From the NCBI GenBank assembly GCA_038326995.1, contig JBBQKP010000091.1, positions 1 through 12,855 on the forward strand: 12,855 bases of DNA, written 5' to 3'. The notes beneath the pieces were generated by a model. That model was not told the origin of the DNA and ran no database searches. It saw only the letters and a program-made list of their open reading frames with translations. Of this stretch, positions 6,467-12,855 are shown piece by piece (the first letter of the stretch is position 1; each line of letters begins with the position of its first letter). The position numbers and the translations under genes were made by a program. This DNA comes from JBBQKP01 sp038326995 (GTDB taxonomy: Bacteria > Planctomycetota > Phycisphaerae > Tepidisphaerales > Tepidisphaeraceae).

Positions 6467-6775
6467 ATGAAATACTGCCGATTTACATTTGACACGACAC
6501 CGCAACCATCCGATATGACTGTAGCTGCGGGCATTTCGTTCCGCGCGTCATGTCTCGTCGGGATGCCGTTTATGGGAAACTGGTTCACGCCCTTGTTCGA
6601 TCTCAACACGGCATTGGCTTATTCGAGCAGCCTGACGCGCAATGCGCCGGTATTGACTGTCGCGGCCTGCGTGATCGCTCTCGCATTTTACGCGATGTAT
6701 CAGATATCAGGCCGAAAAGACTTTCTCGTTCTCGCATGCTGCGCCGTCGCGTACGCGATCGTGCCGTTAATGTGA
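6467..6775 (+). CDS. Small hypothetical membrane protein
   Basis: This is a 102-residue ORF with two hydrophobic segments, about 61-80 (PVLTVAACVIALAFYAMYQI) and 86-101 (FLVLACCAVAYAIVPL), joined by a short basic loop (SGRKD). The N-terminal 40 residues look less natural; starts at Met17 (6515) or Met33 (6563) are possible. Late codons are mostly G/C-ended, as in neighbouring genes, while early ones are mixed. It lies 31 bases behind the 63-residue gene, perhaps in the same transcript, and a hairpin follows about 75 bases after the stop. No family is recognised. Confidence 0.5.
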   Translation: MKYCRFTFDTTPQPSDMTVAAGISFRASCLVGMPFMGNWFTPLFDLNTALAYSSSLTRNAPVLTVAACVIALAFYAMYQISGRKDFLVLACCAVAYAIVPLM

Positions 6776-7164
6776 GCACGCCCGTAAGCGATCTTTTCGC
6801 GGCGACATATTCGATCCGATTGCGATGTTTATCACGTCGATTGCTCTGATGAGGTAACACCTCAGCCATTTTCAAAAGCACTCGAAGTTCTCGCTGTCCC
6901 TTGAAATTCATCGAACGCAGTTTTTGACTCGTAGACGTGGCAAGCCGCTGCGTCTGCGACTAAATAATGACTCCGCCTACTCGTCGCTGTTCTGGCGTAT
7001 CATGAAGTGGGTCGCCACGGCCGTGCCGCCGTCGATGTCGGTTGGTTCTGCATACCCGAACGCGGCGAGACACCGCGTCTCTGATCACAGTGTGAACCCG
7101 CCTGTTTCATGCGCGGCTCTTTTAAGTTAATTACGTTTCGGATCGTCGGACTGACTTTACGAAA
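6776..7164. other. Intergenic region between convergent small genes and topA
   Basis: Apart from the hairpin at 6850 this 389-base stretch holds no convincing gene. GAGAC-ACCGC-GTCTC (about 7068-7082) is a small dyad. GTTTCG (7135-7140) faces CGAAAC (7160-7165), which overlaps the topA stop, with a long loop. A short minus-strand frame between stops near 6975-7090 reads FGYAEPTDIDGGTAVATHF, which has a protein-like look, but it is only about 35 codons, so a gene relic is possible but unproven. Confidence 0.5.
6850..6879 (+). terminator. Hairpin with a short T run, possible terminator
   Basis: TGAGGT-AAC-ACCTCA (6850-6864) is a perfect 6-base stem with a 3-base loop. Four bases later comes ATTTTC. 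The stem is short and the T run is only four, so it is a weak terminator at best. Its position about 75 bases after the small membrane protein gene is suitable. Confidence 0.35.
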
Positions 7165-9963
7165 CTACGCAGTCTTCTTCGCTTTCGAGAACCGCGGGGC
7201 GGCAGGCGTCGCGAGAATCTCCGCGATCGACTCGGGCGGCAACGCGCCATAGCTCTCGATGGGCCTGCCGGTCATGGCGGCACCTTGTTCGTAGCTCTTC
7301 TGCACTCGCCGACGCAGCTCGGGCAAAAGCGACTCGACTTCGGTGGCCTGCTCGGGGGTAAGCTTCTTCACCTGTATTGTCGTGCGGTTCTTCGGGAAAT
7401 TGCTGCTACCCAAAAACGGCCCGCGCTTGCTGTTGCGAAGCAGGTAAGGCTTGCCGTCTTTGGCGTCAAGGATATTCGTCATCAGCGCCTCGACCTTGGG
7501 CGGGTCGGGCAGTCGCGTCTTCTTATTGAGCGGCACGATGGTGCTGCACGACGGCTTGCCTTCGGCGTCTTTGACCGAGTAATTCGAGCACGAAAGATAG
7601 TCGCCGAAGCGGCCCTTTCGCTCGATCATTTCGCCGCTGCAGACGGGGCACTTGTACTGGCTGACCTGTTTGATGGTCGGGTTGCCGAACGCATCGACGG
7701 GCTTGGTAAGTTTGACGTTCGGGTCGGACGATGCGAGGAAGAACCCGGTGGCACTGATGCGGTAAACGAGCGGGATTCCGGTGGCCTCGTCTTTGTAAGG
7801 GCTTGGTGCGCCGCCCGCGTGTTCGAGTGTTTCGAGCGCGGTGGCGATGGAGGCGTGGAACGGGCCGTAGAAATCTCGCAGGAGTTTGACCCAGTCGACG
7901 GAGAGGTCTTCGACCTGATCGAGCTTGCCTTCCATGTCGGCCGTGAATGTCACATCCATGATCTGCGGGAACGCCTGAACCAGCTTATCGGTGACGACCT
8001 TGCCCAGAAGCGTGGCGTAAAGCCTGCGGTCCTGCTGCAGGACGTATTGGCGGTCCTGAATCGTGGTGATGATGGACGCGTACGTGCTGGGCCTGCCGAT
8101 GCCTTTGGATTCGAGGTCTTTGATGAGCGACGCTTCGTTGTATCGCGGCGGCGGGCTGGTGAAGTGCTGGCTCGGATCAAGATGAAGCGGGAAGACGCTT
8201 TGTTTCTCGGCGAGTTCGGGCAGGAGCTGGTCGTCACTCGACACGCCGCTGACTTTCATGAAGCCGTCGAACACGAGCTTTCGGCCCGTCGCGCGGAACG
8301 CAACCTTGCTCGTCTTGCCGGTCTTGTCGGGCACGTCTGCAACAATGGTGATGGCGGTCTGGTCGAACAGCGCGTTGGTCATCTGACACGCAACAAAGCG
8401 GTTGTAGATCAACTCATACACACGCGATTCATCGTCTTTGACCATCGCACGAATATCGCGCGGCGAGTTCTTGAGATTGGTCGGCCTGATTGCTTCGTGG
8501 GCTTCCTGAGCGTTTTTATTGCTGGAGGTGTAGAAGTTGGGCTTTTCGGGCAGATAGGCCGGGCCGAATTCGCTTTGCACGAACGAGCGGACCATGTTGA
8601 GCGCATCGCCTGACAGGTGCGTGCTGTCGGTACGCATGTAGGTGATGTGCCCGGCTTCGTAGAGCGATTGTGCGGCGCGCATCGTTCGTTGCGCACCAAA
8701 ACCAAGGCGCGTGCTGCCGGCCTGCTGGAGTGTGCTGGTAATGAAAGGCGGCGTCGGGCGGCTTGTGGATCGCTTTTTCTCGATCGACTCGACGCGGAAG
8801 GCCGGGGATGATTGGATTCGCCCCTGAATCGCCACGCGATTCTTGGCCGGGCCTTTGGCGCTCTCGTCGGCGGTCGTCTCATCGCTGGTGATGACGAATC
8901 CGATGGCGGCGGAGATACGCCGGGCCTCGTCCTGAGTCATGCTATCGAGCTTCCTGCCCGCGACTTCGACCAGCTCCGCCTCGAAGGCGTCACGCTGGCT
9001 CAGCCATTTTTGCTGCTGCTTCTTGTTCGGGCCGGAGTAGACCGCGCCAAAACCCCCGCCGAAACCCCCGCCATCATCGCCGCCACCTGTCAGCGAATCT
9101 TGCGGCGAAGACTTAAGGAACGTGTCAAACGCGGCCGCGAGAGATGGATCGTTTTTCGGCGAGAATACGCCCGTGATCGACCAATACTCGTCGGGAATGA
9201 ACGCTTCGATTTCACGCTCGCGATCGACCACCAGTCGAACCGCCACGCTCTGCACACGCCCGGCCGACAATCCCCTTGCCACCTTGCGCCACAGCACGGG
9301 CGAAATCTCATATCCCACGATCCGGTCGAGTACGCGACGCGCTTGCTGCGCATTCACCCGGCCCATGTCCAGATCCCTGGGCTTCTCGAACGCACGCGCA
9401 ACCTCATCCTTCGTGATCGCGTTAAATATCACGCGCTTCACCCGGCTATCAGGCAAATCGAGTGCCTCCTTCAAGTGCCACGCGATGGCCTCTCCTTCGC
9501 GGTCCAAATCGGTCGCGAGATAGACCGTCGGTGCGTCCTTCGAAAGCTTGCGAAGCTCTTTGATCAGCTCCTTCTTGCCTCGCTCTTCGATCAGCACGTA
9601 CCGCGGCTCGAAGGTTTCCATGTTGACCGCATTGCCGCTCTTGGGCAGATCGCGGACGTGGCCCATCGACGCTTTGACGACAAATTGGTCGCCAAGATAT
9701 TTATTAATGGTCTTGGCCTTGGCGGGCGATTCGACGATGACCAGGTTCTTGCCGGTTCCGGGCGTGGCGTTCTTGGCGCGCCGCTTGGCCCGATCTTCGG
9801 CCTGACTTTCGGCGGACATGTCGCCTGACTTGCCATTTGTTTCTTCGAGCGGATCGACGCCCTCAATATCCAATTCGGAATCAACAGGCGCAGCGGTTTT
9901 AGTCGACTTGGAAGCGGCCTTCCTTGTCGGTGTTTTGCGGGGCGTTGTAGCTTTTTTTGCCAT
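7165..9963 (-). CDS. topA: DNA topoisomerase I (type IA)
   Basis: This 932-residue enzyme relaxes negatively supercoiled DNA by nicking one strand. A Lys/Ala/Thr-rich tail (1-30) and an acidic stretch (30-60) precede the TOPRIM domain, which starts at NLVIVESPAKAK (73-84, E78) and contains TDLDREGEAIAWH (D152, D154, E156). LSAGRVQSVAVRLVVDRE (232-249) follows. The catalytic tyrosine is Y442 in HITYMRTDSTHLS, and IGRPSTYASII (622-632) is conserved. One C4 zinc ribbon remains (C772, C775, C792, C806). A second ribbon-like repeat, GKPYLLRNSKRGPFLGSSNFPKNR-type at about 837-860, has lost all its cysteines. A glycine/aspartate-rich insert (about 293-306) interrupts the middle. The ATG at 9963 has no clear Shine-Dalgarno. 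It is a single gene with about 400 bases of intergenic DNA on each side. Confidence 0.98.
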   Translation of the reverse strand: MAKKATTPRKTPTRKAASKSTKTAAPVDSELDIEGVDPLEETNGKSGDMSAESQAEDRAKRRAKNATPGTGKNLVIVESPAKAKTINKYLGDQFVVKASMGHVRDLPKSGNAVNMETFEPRYVLIEERGKKELIKELRKLSKDAPTVYLATDLDREGEAIAWHLKEALDLPDSRVKRVIFNAITKDEVARAFEKPRDLDMGRVNAQQARRVLDRIVGYEISPVLWRKVARGLSAGRVQSVAVRLVVDREREIEAFIPDEYWSITGVFSPKNDPSLAAAFDTFLKSSPQDSLTGGGDDGGGFGGGFGAVYSGPNKKQQQKWLSQRDAFEAELVEVAGRKLDSMTQDEARRISAAIGFVITSDETTADESAKGPAKNRVAIQGRIQSSPAFRVESIEKKRSTSRPTPPFITSTLQQAGSTRLGFGAQRTMRAAQSLYEAGHITYMRTDSTHLSGDALNMVRSFVQSEFGPAYLPEKPNFYTSSNKNAQEAHEAIRPTNLKNSPRDIRAMVKDDESRVYELIYNRFVACQMTNALFDQTAITIVADVPDKTGKTSKVAFRATGRKLVFDGFMKVSGVSSDDQLLPELAEKQSVFPLHLDPSQHFTSPPPRYNEASLIKDLESKGIGRPSTYASIITTIQDRQYVLQQDRRLYATLLGKVVTDKLVQAFPQIMDVTFTADMEGKLDQVEDLSVDWVKLLRDFYGPFHASIATALETLEHAGGAPSPYKDEATGIPLVYRISATGFFLASSDPNVKLTKPVDAFGNPTIKQVSQYKCPVCSGEMIERKGRFGDYLSCSNYSVKDAEGKPSCSTIVPLNKKTRLPDPPKVEALMTNILDAKDGKPYLLRNSKRGPFLGSSNFPKNRTTIQVKKLTPEQATEVESLLPELRRRVQKSYEQGAAMTGRPIESYGALPPESIAEILATPAAPRFSKAKKTA

Positions 9964-10160
9964 GATGAATCAGTCGGAATGTCATCGCTTGCCAGACATA
10001 AGGATACGCAACCTGTCGGTCAGGGTCCGGGTCGGGAGTGTGACGGACGCGGCGGCCGTGTCAAGAAAAATATCCCGGGGGCGATAAAAACTGCCCGCGT
10101 TGGGGAGTGTGTTGTGAGATGCGTTATGAGGCCAGGCGAGCGGGTTGCCTTGCTAATAAA

Positions 10161-10188
10161 AGTTAAAAATTTCCACGACCGGGCGTGG
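10161..10188 (-). terminator. Terminator-like hairpin downstream of the SprT-like gene
   Basis: On the minus strand CCACG-CCCGGT-CGTGG (10188-10173) is followed by AAATTTTTAAC and more T-rich sequence. The three A bases between stem and T run weaken it. It would stop transcripts coming from the SprT-like gene through element A before they reach topA. Confidence 0.4.
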
Positions 10189-10215
10189 TCTCGACCGAAG
10201 TCGCGCTTACCAATT

Positions 10216-10291
10216 AAGGAGAAAGCAAATGTTGACTAAACGCTTCTATTTCTGGCCCGTCCGGCAGGACACCGCAATTTCCGCCCGATGA
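10216..10291 (+). CDS. Tiny ORF with a strong Shine-Dalgarno running into element A (tentative)
   Basis: AAGGAG (10216-10221) sits seven bases before an ATG at 10229, the best ribosome site in the window. The frame gives 20 residues beginning MLTKRFYFWPV and stops at 10289-10291. Codons from about the eighth onward lie inside the left arm of element A. It could be a leader peptide, a gene cut off by insertion of the element, or chance. No function can be assigned. Confidence 0.25.
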
Positions 10292-10371
10292 ACTGGTTTC
10301 AACCACAGTGGAAACGCATCACACGAAAACGAAATCGCAGACAGAAGATGTCCCGCCGGACGGGCCAGAAA
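10249..10371. repeat. Inverted-repeat element, copy A (REP/MITE-like)
   Basis: The arms 10249-10271 and 10349-10371 are 23 bases each and complementary except for one A-C pair; the core is TCTGGCCCGTCCGG on the left. Each arm also has its own dyad: GTCC-GGCA-GGAC on the left and GTCC-CGCC-GGAC on the right. The 77 bases between the arms hold a smaller hairpin (GTTT...AAAC with CCAC/GTGG inside, 10296-10315) and CGAAAACGAAATCGCA next to the right arm. A related copy lies at 12083-12155. The right arm ends 20 bases downstream of the SprT-like stop codon. No flanking target duplication was recognised. Confidence 0.85.
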
Positions 10372-10391
10372 GAAAACGAATCGACCGTCGC

Positions 10392-10859
10392 TCAAGCCTC
10401 CCGAACCCCTGCCGAAACATAGATTCGCTTCTTCCAAGTCACCGCACACTGGCACGTCTTGCACACCAGCTTTCGCCTGGTCAGGCGGCGGCGGTCGATC
10501 ATCCACCCGCATGCTTCACAGCACATCACGTAAGGCGCCGCCGCTCGCGCCGGGACACGAACCTCCTTCTCCGTGAAGCATCGCACGGGTCTTGCGCCCA
10601 CGACCATGCACGCCTCCTTCCACCTCGACCCGTGGCCGTCGCCGGGCGTGAGCGCGTGCGCGATCTCGTGCAGGATCGTCTCTCGAACGCTCTGGGGCGA
10701 GTTCAAAATCGTAAGTGGCCTGGACAGCGTGATCACCCGGCGTGTCACCCAGCAACATCCAAAACGCCTGCGCGCGTTATCAAAACCAAACCGCCACATG
10801 CCCAGGCCGTGGTCGCGCATGAGTTGGTGAGCCATAGCCTGAGCGGCCGCGAGGTCCAT
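10392..10859 (-). CDS. SprT-like zinc metalloprotein
   Basis: This 155-residue protein has the SprT-like layout: ETILHEIAHALTPGDGHGSRWKEAC with HExxH at 64-68 and the third likely zinc ligand H76. A C4 zinc ribbon follows (C114, C117, C133, C136; CEACGWMI and CKTCQC). Its length fits bacterial SprT-domain proteins. Eukaryotic relatives (Spartan) cut DNA-protein crosslinks; the role of the bacterial forms is poorly known, so a DNA-linked protease role is inference. A TATAAC box about 10-15 bases before the ATG and the absence of a Shine-Dalgarno would suit a near-leaderless mRNA. ACGCCAAG is repeated at 10861 and 10884 in this short upstream region. Element A follows its stop codon. Confidence 0.9.
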   Translation of the reverse strand: MDLAAAQAMAHQLMRDHGLGMWRFGFDNARRRFGCCWVTRRVITLSRPLTILNSPQSVRETILHEIAHALTPGDGHGSRWKEACMVVGARPVRCFTEKEVRVPARAAAPYVMCCEACGWMIDRRRLTRRKLVCKTCQCAVTWKKRIYVSAGVREA

Positions 10860-10915
10860 GACGCCAAGTTATAAGCATCATCAACGCCAAGGGAAAAACG
10901 CGCATCAGACTTTCG

Positions 10916-11857
10916 CTAAACTTTTCTAGCCATGATCTCGATCGACCGAACGACAAGCTCGTCGAACGAATCAGTGTGCCTTCTAAACTGCTCCGGGAAT
11001 CGCGTGATGAGCTGCGTGTGCGTCGTGTTAAATTTTTCGATCGCGACAGACACATTCATCTTGCACTTGATGTCGGCGACGAAATTTCGCCACTGCAAAA
11101 GCGTGTAATGATTCAGTTCGCGCACCATCGGCCGTTTGCCCAGTCGCGACGCCGCGTGATCGAGCAACTCCTGTTCGAACAACAAATGTGCGTATGGAAT
11201 ATCGACACTCATCCATTGATGCGCGCCCTGGGCCGAGTTCCACAGCGGGCCGAAGTTTGCGTAGAAAATTCCACCCGGGGCGAGCAGTCGGCGGGCCTCG
11301 TCGACGAGGCGCGCCGGGTCGTCGACGTGTTCAAGCGTGTCGAATGAGTAAATCAGATCAAACGACGCGGCGGGAAGGCCGGTGTCGTGTGCGTCGCCCT
11401 CGATGAACTTCGCGGGTGATTTGCGGGCGTTGGCATTCGCCTGCGTGATCAGGTCGAGACCCGTCGTCCGTACGCCGCGCCACGCGAGCGCGGCCGTCAC
11501 GCTTCCCTCGCCGCATCCGATGTCGAGCGCGCGCTGGCCCTTGGCGATGCCGGTGCGGCGGATGAGCTCGGCCAGACGCGCCTGCGATTTTTCGGCCGGC
11601 GATCTGCGGTCTGCTCGCGTGTGAACGGATTGGAACTCGCCCAGCAGTATCGAAAGTTCGCCCGCGCCCAGCGGCGACGTCGCAGGCACCGCTGCCTCAA
11701 ACGCGCGGCGGGCCTCGATCGAACGCACGCGCGAAAGTGTTCCGAGCCATTTCTGCACGCGATCCCGCACCGCCAGACTCCGCACGGCCGTGTGCCCCTC
11801 GGCCACGCGATAGAGCGGCGGAATCAACGAATCCGATAAGCGCGCGAGTGTCCGCAT
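10916..11857 (-). CDS. SAM-dependent class I methyltransferase
   Basis: This is a 313-residue protein. Residues 1-100 form a helical N-terminal extension. The Methyltransf_11-type Rossmann core follows: motif I LDIGCGEGSV (111-120), the acidic residue D135 after strand two (TTGLDL), FIEGDAHDTGLP (151-162), SFDLIYSFDTLEHVDDP (165-181) and LLAPGGIFYANFGP (191-204). The stretch WNSAQGAHQWMSVDIPYAHLLF (206-227) is like that of methyltransferases found with surface-glycan genes, but the substrate cannot be told. The ATG at 11857 is 313 bases from the ketoacyl synthase stop, and the SprT-like gene begins 56 bases beyond its own stop, so loose cotranscription of the three minus-strand genes is possible. 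There is only a weak purine-rich stretch (GGGAC) before the start. Confidence 0.93.
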   Translation of the reverse strand: MRTLARLSDSLIPPLYRVAEGHTAVRSLAVRDRVQKWLGTLSRVRSIEARRAFEAAVPATSPLGAGELSILLGEFQSVHTRADRRSPAEKSQARLAELIRRTGIAKGQRALDIGCGEGSVTAALAWRGVRTTGLDLITQANANARKSPAKFIEGDAHDTGLPAASFDLIYSFDTLEHVDDPARLVDEARRLLAPGGIFYANFGPLWNSAQGAHQWMSVDIPYAHLLFEQELLDHAASRLGKRPMVRELNHYTLLQWRNFVADIKCKMNVSVAIEKFNTTHTQLITRFPEQFRRHTDSFDELVVRSIEIMARKV

Positions 11858-11982
11858 ATCGGCTTATCGTCCCGATCGTCTCGACTCGATGAGTTTTCCG
11901 CGGTCGCCGATTCGACATCAATGGCCTGAGCCGGGCCGTTTCGCCGGAGGCGCAAGCTTGCGTGCCCGATAGGCGCAATACA

Positions 11983-12042
11983 GCGGACCATTCGTATGCC
12001 GACCACCGCAAGAGATCAAAGGTCCGCAGCGCACGACGGACC
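11983..12042. promoter_or_regulatory. Three-block mutually exclusive stem region
   Basis: GCGGACC (11983-11989) can pair with GGTCCGC (12021-12027), and GGTCCG (12021-12026) can also pair with CGGACC (12037-12042) across a 10-base loop. The middle block can therefore be in only one stem at a time, the geometry used by attenuators. On the minus strand it lies in the leader of the methyltransferase gene. There is no leader peptide or T run, so the role is speculative. Confidence 0.25.
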
Positions 12043-12082
12043 CTGTGCGTTCTAGATTGCAAGGCTGCGTTTCCGCGACATG

Positions 12083-12155
12083 TCTGGCCCGTCCGACGGG
12101 ACATTTTCTTTGTGAATTCGAAAACGAAATGCAATGTCCTGCCGGACGGGCCGGA
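12083..12155. repeat. Inverted-repeat element, copy B (REP/MITE-like)
   Basis: The arms 12083-12103 and 12135-12155 match at 18 of 21 positions and extend two bases inward. The left arm has its own dyad CCCGTC-C-GACGGG. The 31 bases between the arms contain CGAAAACGAAATGCA directly before the right arm, matching CGAAAACGAAATCGCA in copy A. The right arm has TGTCCTGCCGGACGGGCC, differing from copy A by one base over these 18. The element starts 16 bases after the ketoacyl synthase stop codon. It is 50 bases shorter than copy A, the difference lying in the centre. Confidence 0.85.
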
Positions 12156-12171
12156 TGTGAACTCGGTACAT

Positions 12172-12855
12172 CTATAAAATTTTCACCACCAGCGCACTGT
12201 TTTTCGATCCGAATGCGATGCAGTTCGTCACCGCGTTTCGAACAACGTGAGGCCGCGAAATCTGTGGAACGTAGTCAAGGTCGCAAGCGCTGTCGGGCTG
12301 TTCCAAATTGATGGTCGGATGAACCGCGCCAAGGCGTGCGCACAGAATCGTCGCGGCAAGTCCGGCCGCGCCGCACGCGCCTTGCGGATGGCCGATCATG
12401 CTCTTGGTGCTGCTCATCGGGATCGACCGCGCGTGCTCGCCCAGCGCGGTTTTCACCGCAAGCGTTTCGAGCCGATCGTTCATATCCGTGCCCGTGCCGT
12501 GAAGGTTGACGTAGTCGATGTCGGTCTCAGAAATTCCCGCGTCGGCCAGGGCGAGCTGGATCGCGCGCGCGGGCTCGACGCAGTCCGGTGCGATCGCCAC
12601 GCGATGAAACGCGTCACACGTACTTGCGTAGCCCGTCAGTTCTGCAAGAACCTTCGCCCCGCGTGCTTCTGCGTGATCGTGTCGTTCCAGGACGAACATC
12701 CAGGACCCCTCGCCCAGGATGAAGCCGTCGCGCCGCTTGTCGAACGGGCGACTTGCAAGGCGTGCTTCTTCGTGAGATGAGGTGGAGACGACGCCCATGC
12801 GTTCGAACGCGGCGAGAATGCCCGGCGCGATGGGAGAGTCCGCGCCGCCCGCGAG
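12172..12855 (-). CDS. Beta-ketoacyl-ACP synthase, FabF type, C-terminal part (5' end outside window)
   Basis: The frame is open to the window edge and 227 residues are visible, roughly the C-terminal half. Before the internal MGVVSTSS methionine the frame reads AGGADSPIAPGILAAFERM, typical ketoacyl synthase sequence, so that methionine is not the start. ASRPFDKRRDGFILGEG, LHGTGTDMND (first catalytic His) and TKSMIGHPQGACGAAGL (conserved Lys and second catalytic His) are present; the active-site cysteine lies outside the window. The usual GFGGxN loop near the end reads AFGSKN, so this is a divergent KS and not necessarily the main fatty-acid FabF. It would condense malonyl-ACP with an acyl chain in fatty-acid, polyketide or related lipid synthesis. 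No ACP or reductase gene is visible. Element B follows the stop. Confidence 0.93.
   Translation of the reverse strand, partial: LAGGADSPIAPGILAAFERMGVVSTSSHEEARLASRPFDKRRDGFILGEGSWMFVLERHDHAEARGAKVLAELTGYASTCDAFHRVAIAPDCVEPARAIQLALADAGISETDIDYVNLHGTGTDMNDRLETLAVKTALGEHARSIPMSSTKSMIGHPQGACGAAGLAATILCARLGAVHPTINLEQPDSACDLDYVPQISRPHVVRNAVTNCIAFGSKNSALVVKIL

Larger units (their letters stand above)
9964..10391. other. 428-base intergenic region upstream of topA
   Basis: This region carries the topA promoter (a weak CTGACC, 17 bases, TATGTC pair can be read about 40-75 bases before the start), a terminator-like hairpin at 10161-10188, a tiny ORF with a strong ribosome site at 10229-10291, and inverted-repeat element A at 10249-10371. 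A longer plus-strand ORF across 9979-10239 has unnatural composition and is not accepted. Confidence 0.6.
11858..12171. other. Intergenic region between methyltransferase and ketoacyl synthase genes
   Basis: No gene is convincing here. The interval contains a 12-base perfect palindrome CGCAAGCTTGCG (11951-11962). It also has three mutually pairing blocks (GCGGACC at 11983, GGTCCGC at 12021, CGGACC at 12037) and element B (12083-12155). The methyltransferase promoter should be here, but no clear -35/-10 pair is visible. Confidence 0.6.

Noticed and set aside
6603..6911. Minus-strand ORF opposite the small membrane protein
   Set aside because: Arg/Ser-rich shadow composition; the plus strand has clear membrane segments.
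7285..8613. Long plus-strand ORF opposite topA (442 codons) and another at 8812-9828
   Set aside because: Both are antisense to a confident topA with all its motifs; their Arg/Val/Asp-rich translations match codon shadow of a GC-rich gene.
10249..10371. Element A as a plain intrinsic terminator
   Set aside because: No T run directly follows the long stem on either strand; a better terminator-like hairpin lies further on at 10161-10188. A termination role in vivo remains possible.
10308..10874. Plus-strand ORF opposite the SprT-like gene
   Set aside because: Antisense to a gene with a clear HExxH and zinc ribbon; no motif of its own.
11697..12134. Minus-strand ORF across the methyltransferase 5' end and element B
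   Set aside because: It overlaps the methyltransferase in another frame, starts inside the repeat element, and has shadow-like Arg-rich composition.
10249..12155. CRISPR interpretation of the repeated arms
   Set aside because: Arms come as isolated inverted pairs 1.8 kb apart with genes between, not as a regular direct-repeat array, and no cas gene is present.

Overview
This 12.9 kb stretch is GC-rich bacterial chromosome with mostly housekeeping genes and unusually informative intergenic DNA. No rRNA, tRNA, CRISPR array or transposase gene is visible. The mix of an AroQ-type bifunctional PheA, a DNA topoisomerase I with a basic tail and degenerate zinc ribbons, DUF4190-like and HMA-like membrane proteins, small orphan proteins and poor Shine-Dalgarno use suggests a planctomycete or a relative. 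That placement is inference; no marker gene proves it.

Left part (1-5234): the 3' end of an HD-superfamily-like gene on the plus strand converges on a minus-strand pair. The pair is a small membrane protein with an HMA-like domain lacking its CxxC (2589-3008) and a membrane-anchored glucose/sorbosone-dehydrogenase-like beta-propeller (647-2575), 13 bases apart and probably one operon. pheA (chorismate mutase/prephenate dehydratase) follows, also on the minus strand. Two short plus-strand genes of unknown function (4363-4755, tentative; 4791-5126) run toward a minus-strand DUF4190-like membrane protein (5235-5942). An array of 11-base direct repeats separates the last two.

Middle (5943-10391): the DUF4190-like gene has a 24-base tandem array of potential hairpins just upstream of a plausible promoter. 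Two small plus-strand genes follow, then a quiet 390-base interval, then topA on the minus strand. The 428 bases upstream of topA hold a terminator-like hairpin, a tiny ORF with a strong Shine-Dalgarno, and the first copy (A) of an inverted-repeat element.

Right part (10392-12855): three minus-strand genes, encoding a SprT-like zinc metalloprotein, a class I SAM methyltransferase and the C-terminal half of a FabF-type beta-ketoacyl-ACP synthase. A second, shorter copy (B) of the inverted-repeat element lies 16 bases past the synthase stop codon; copy A lies 20 bases past the sprT-like stop codon.

The most interesting find is this A/B family. Both copies have near-identical ~21-base inverted arms, a shared motif beside the right arm, and the same position just 3' of a minus-strand gene. 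They look like a dispersed REP/BIME- or MITE-like family, or a conserved 3'-UTR element.
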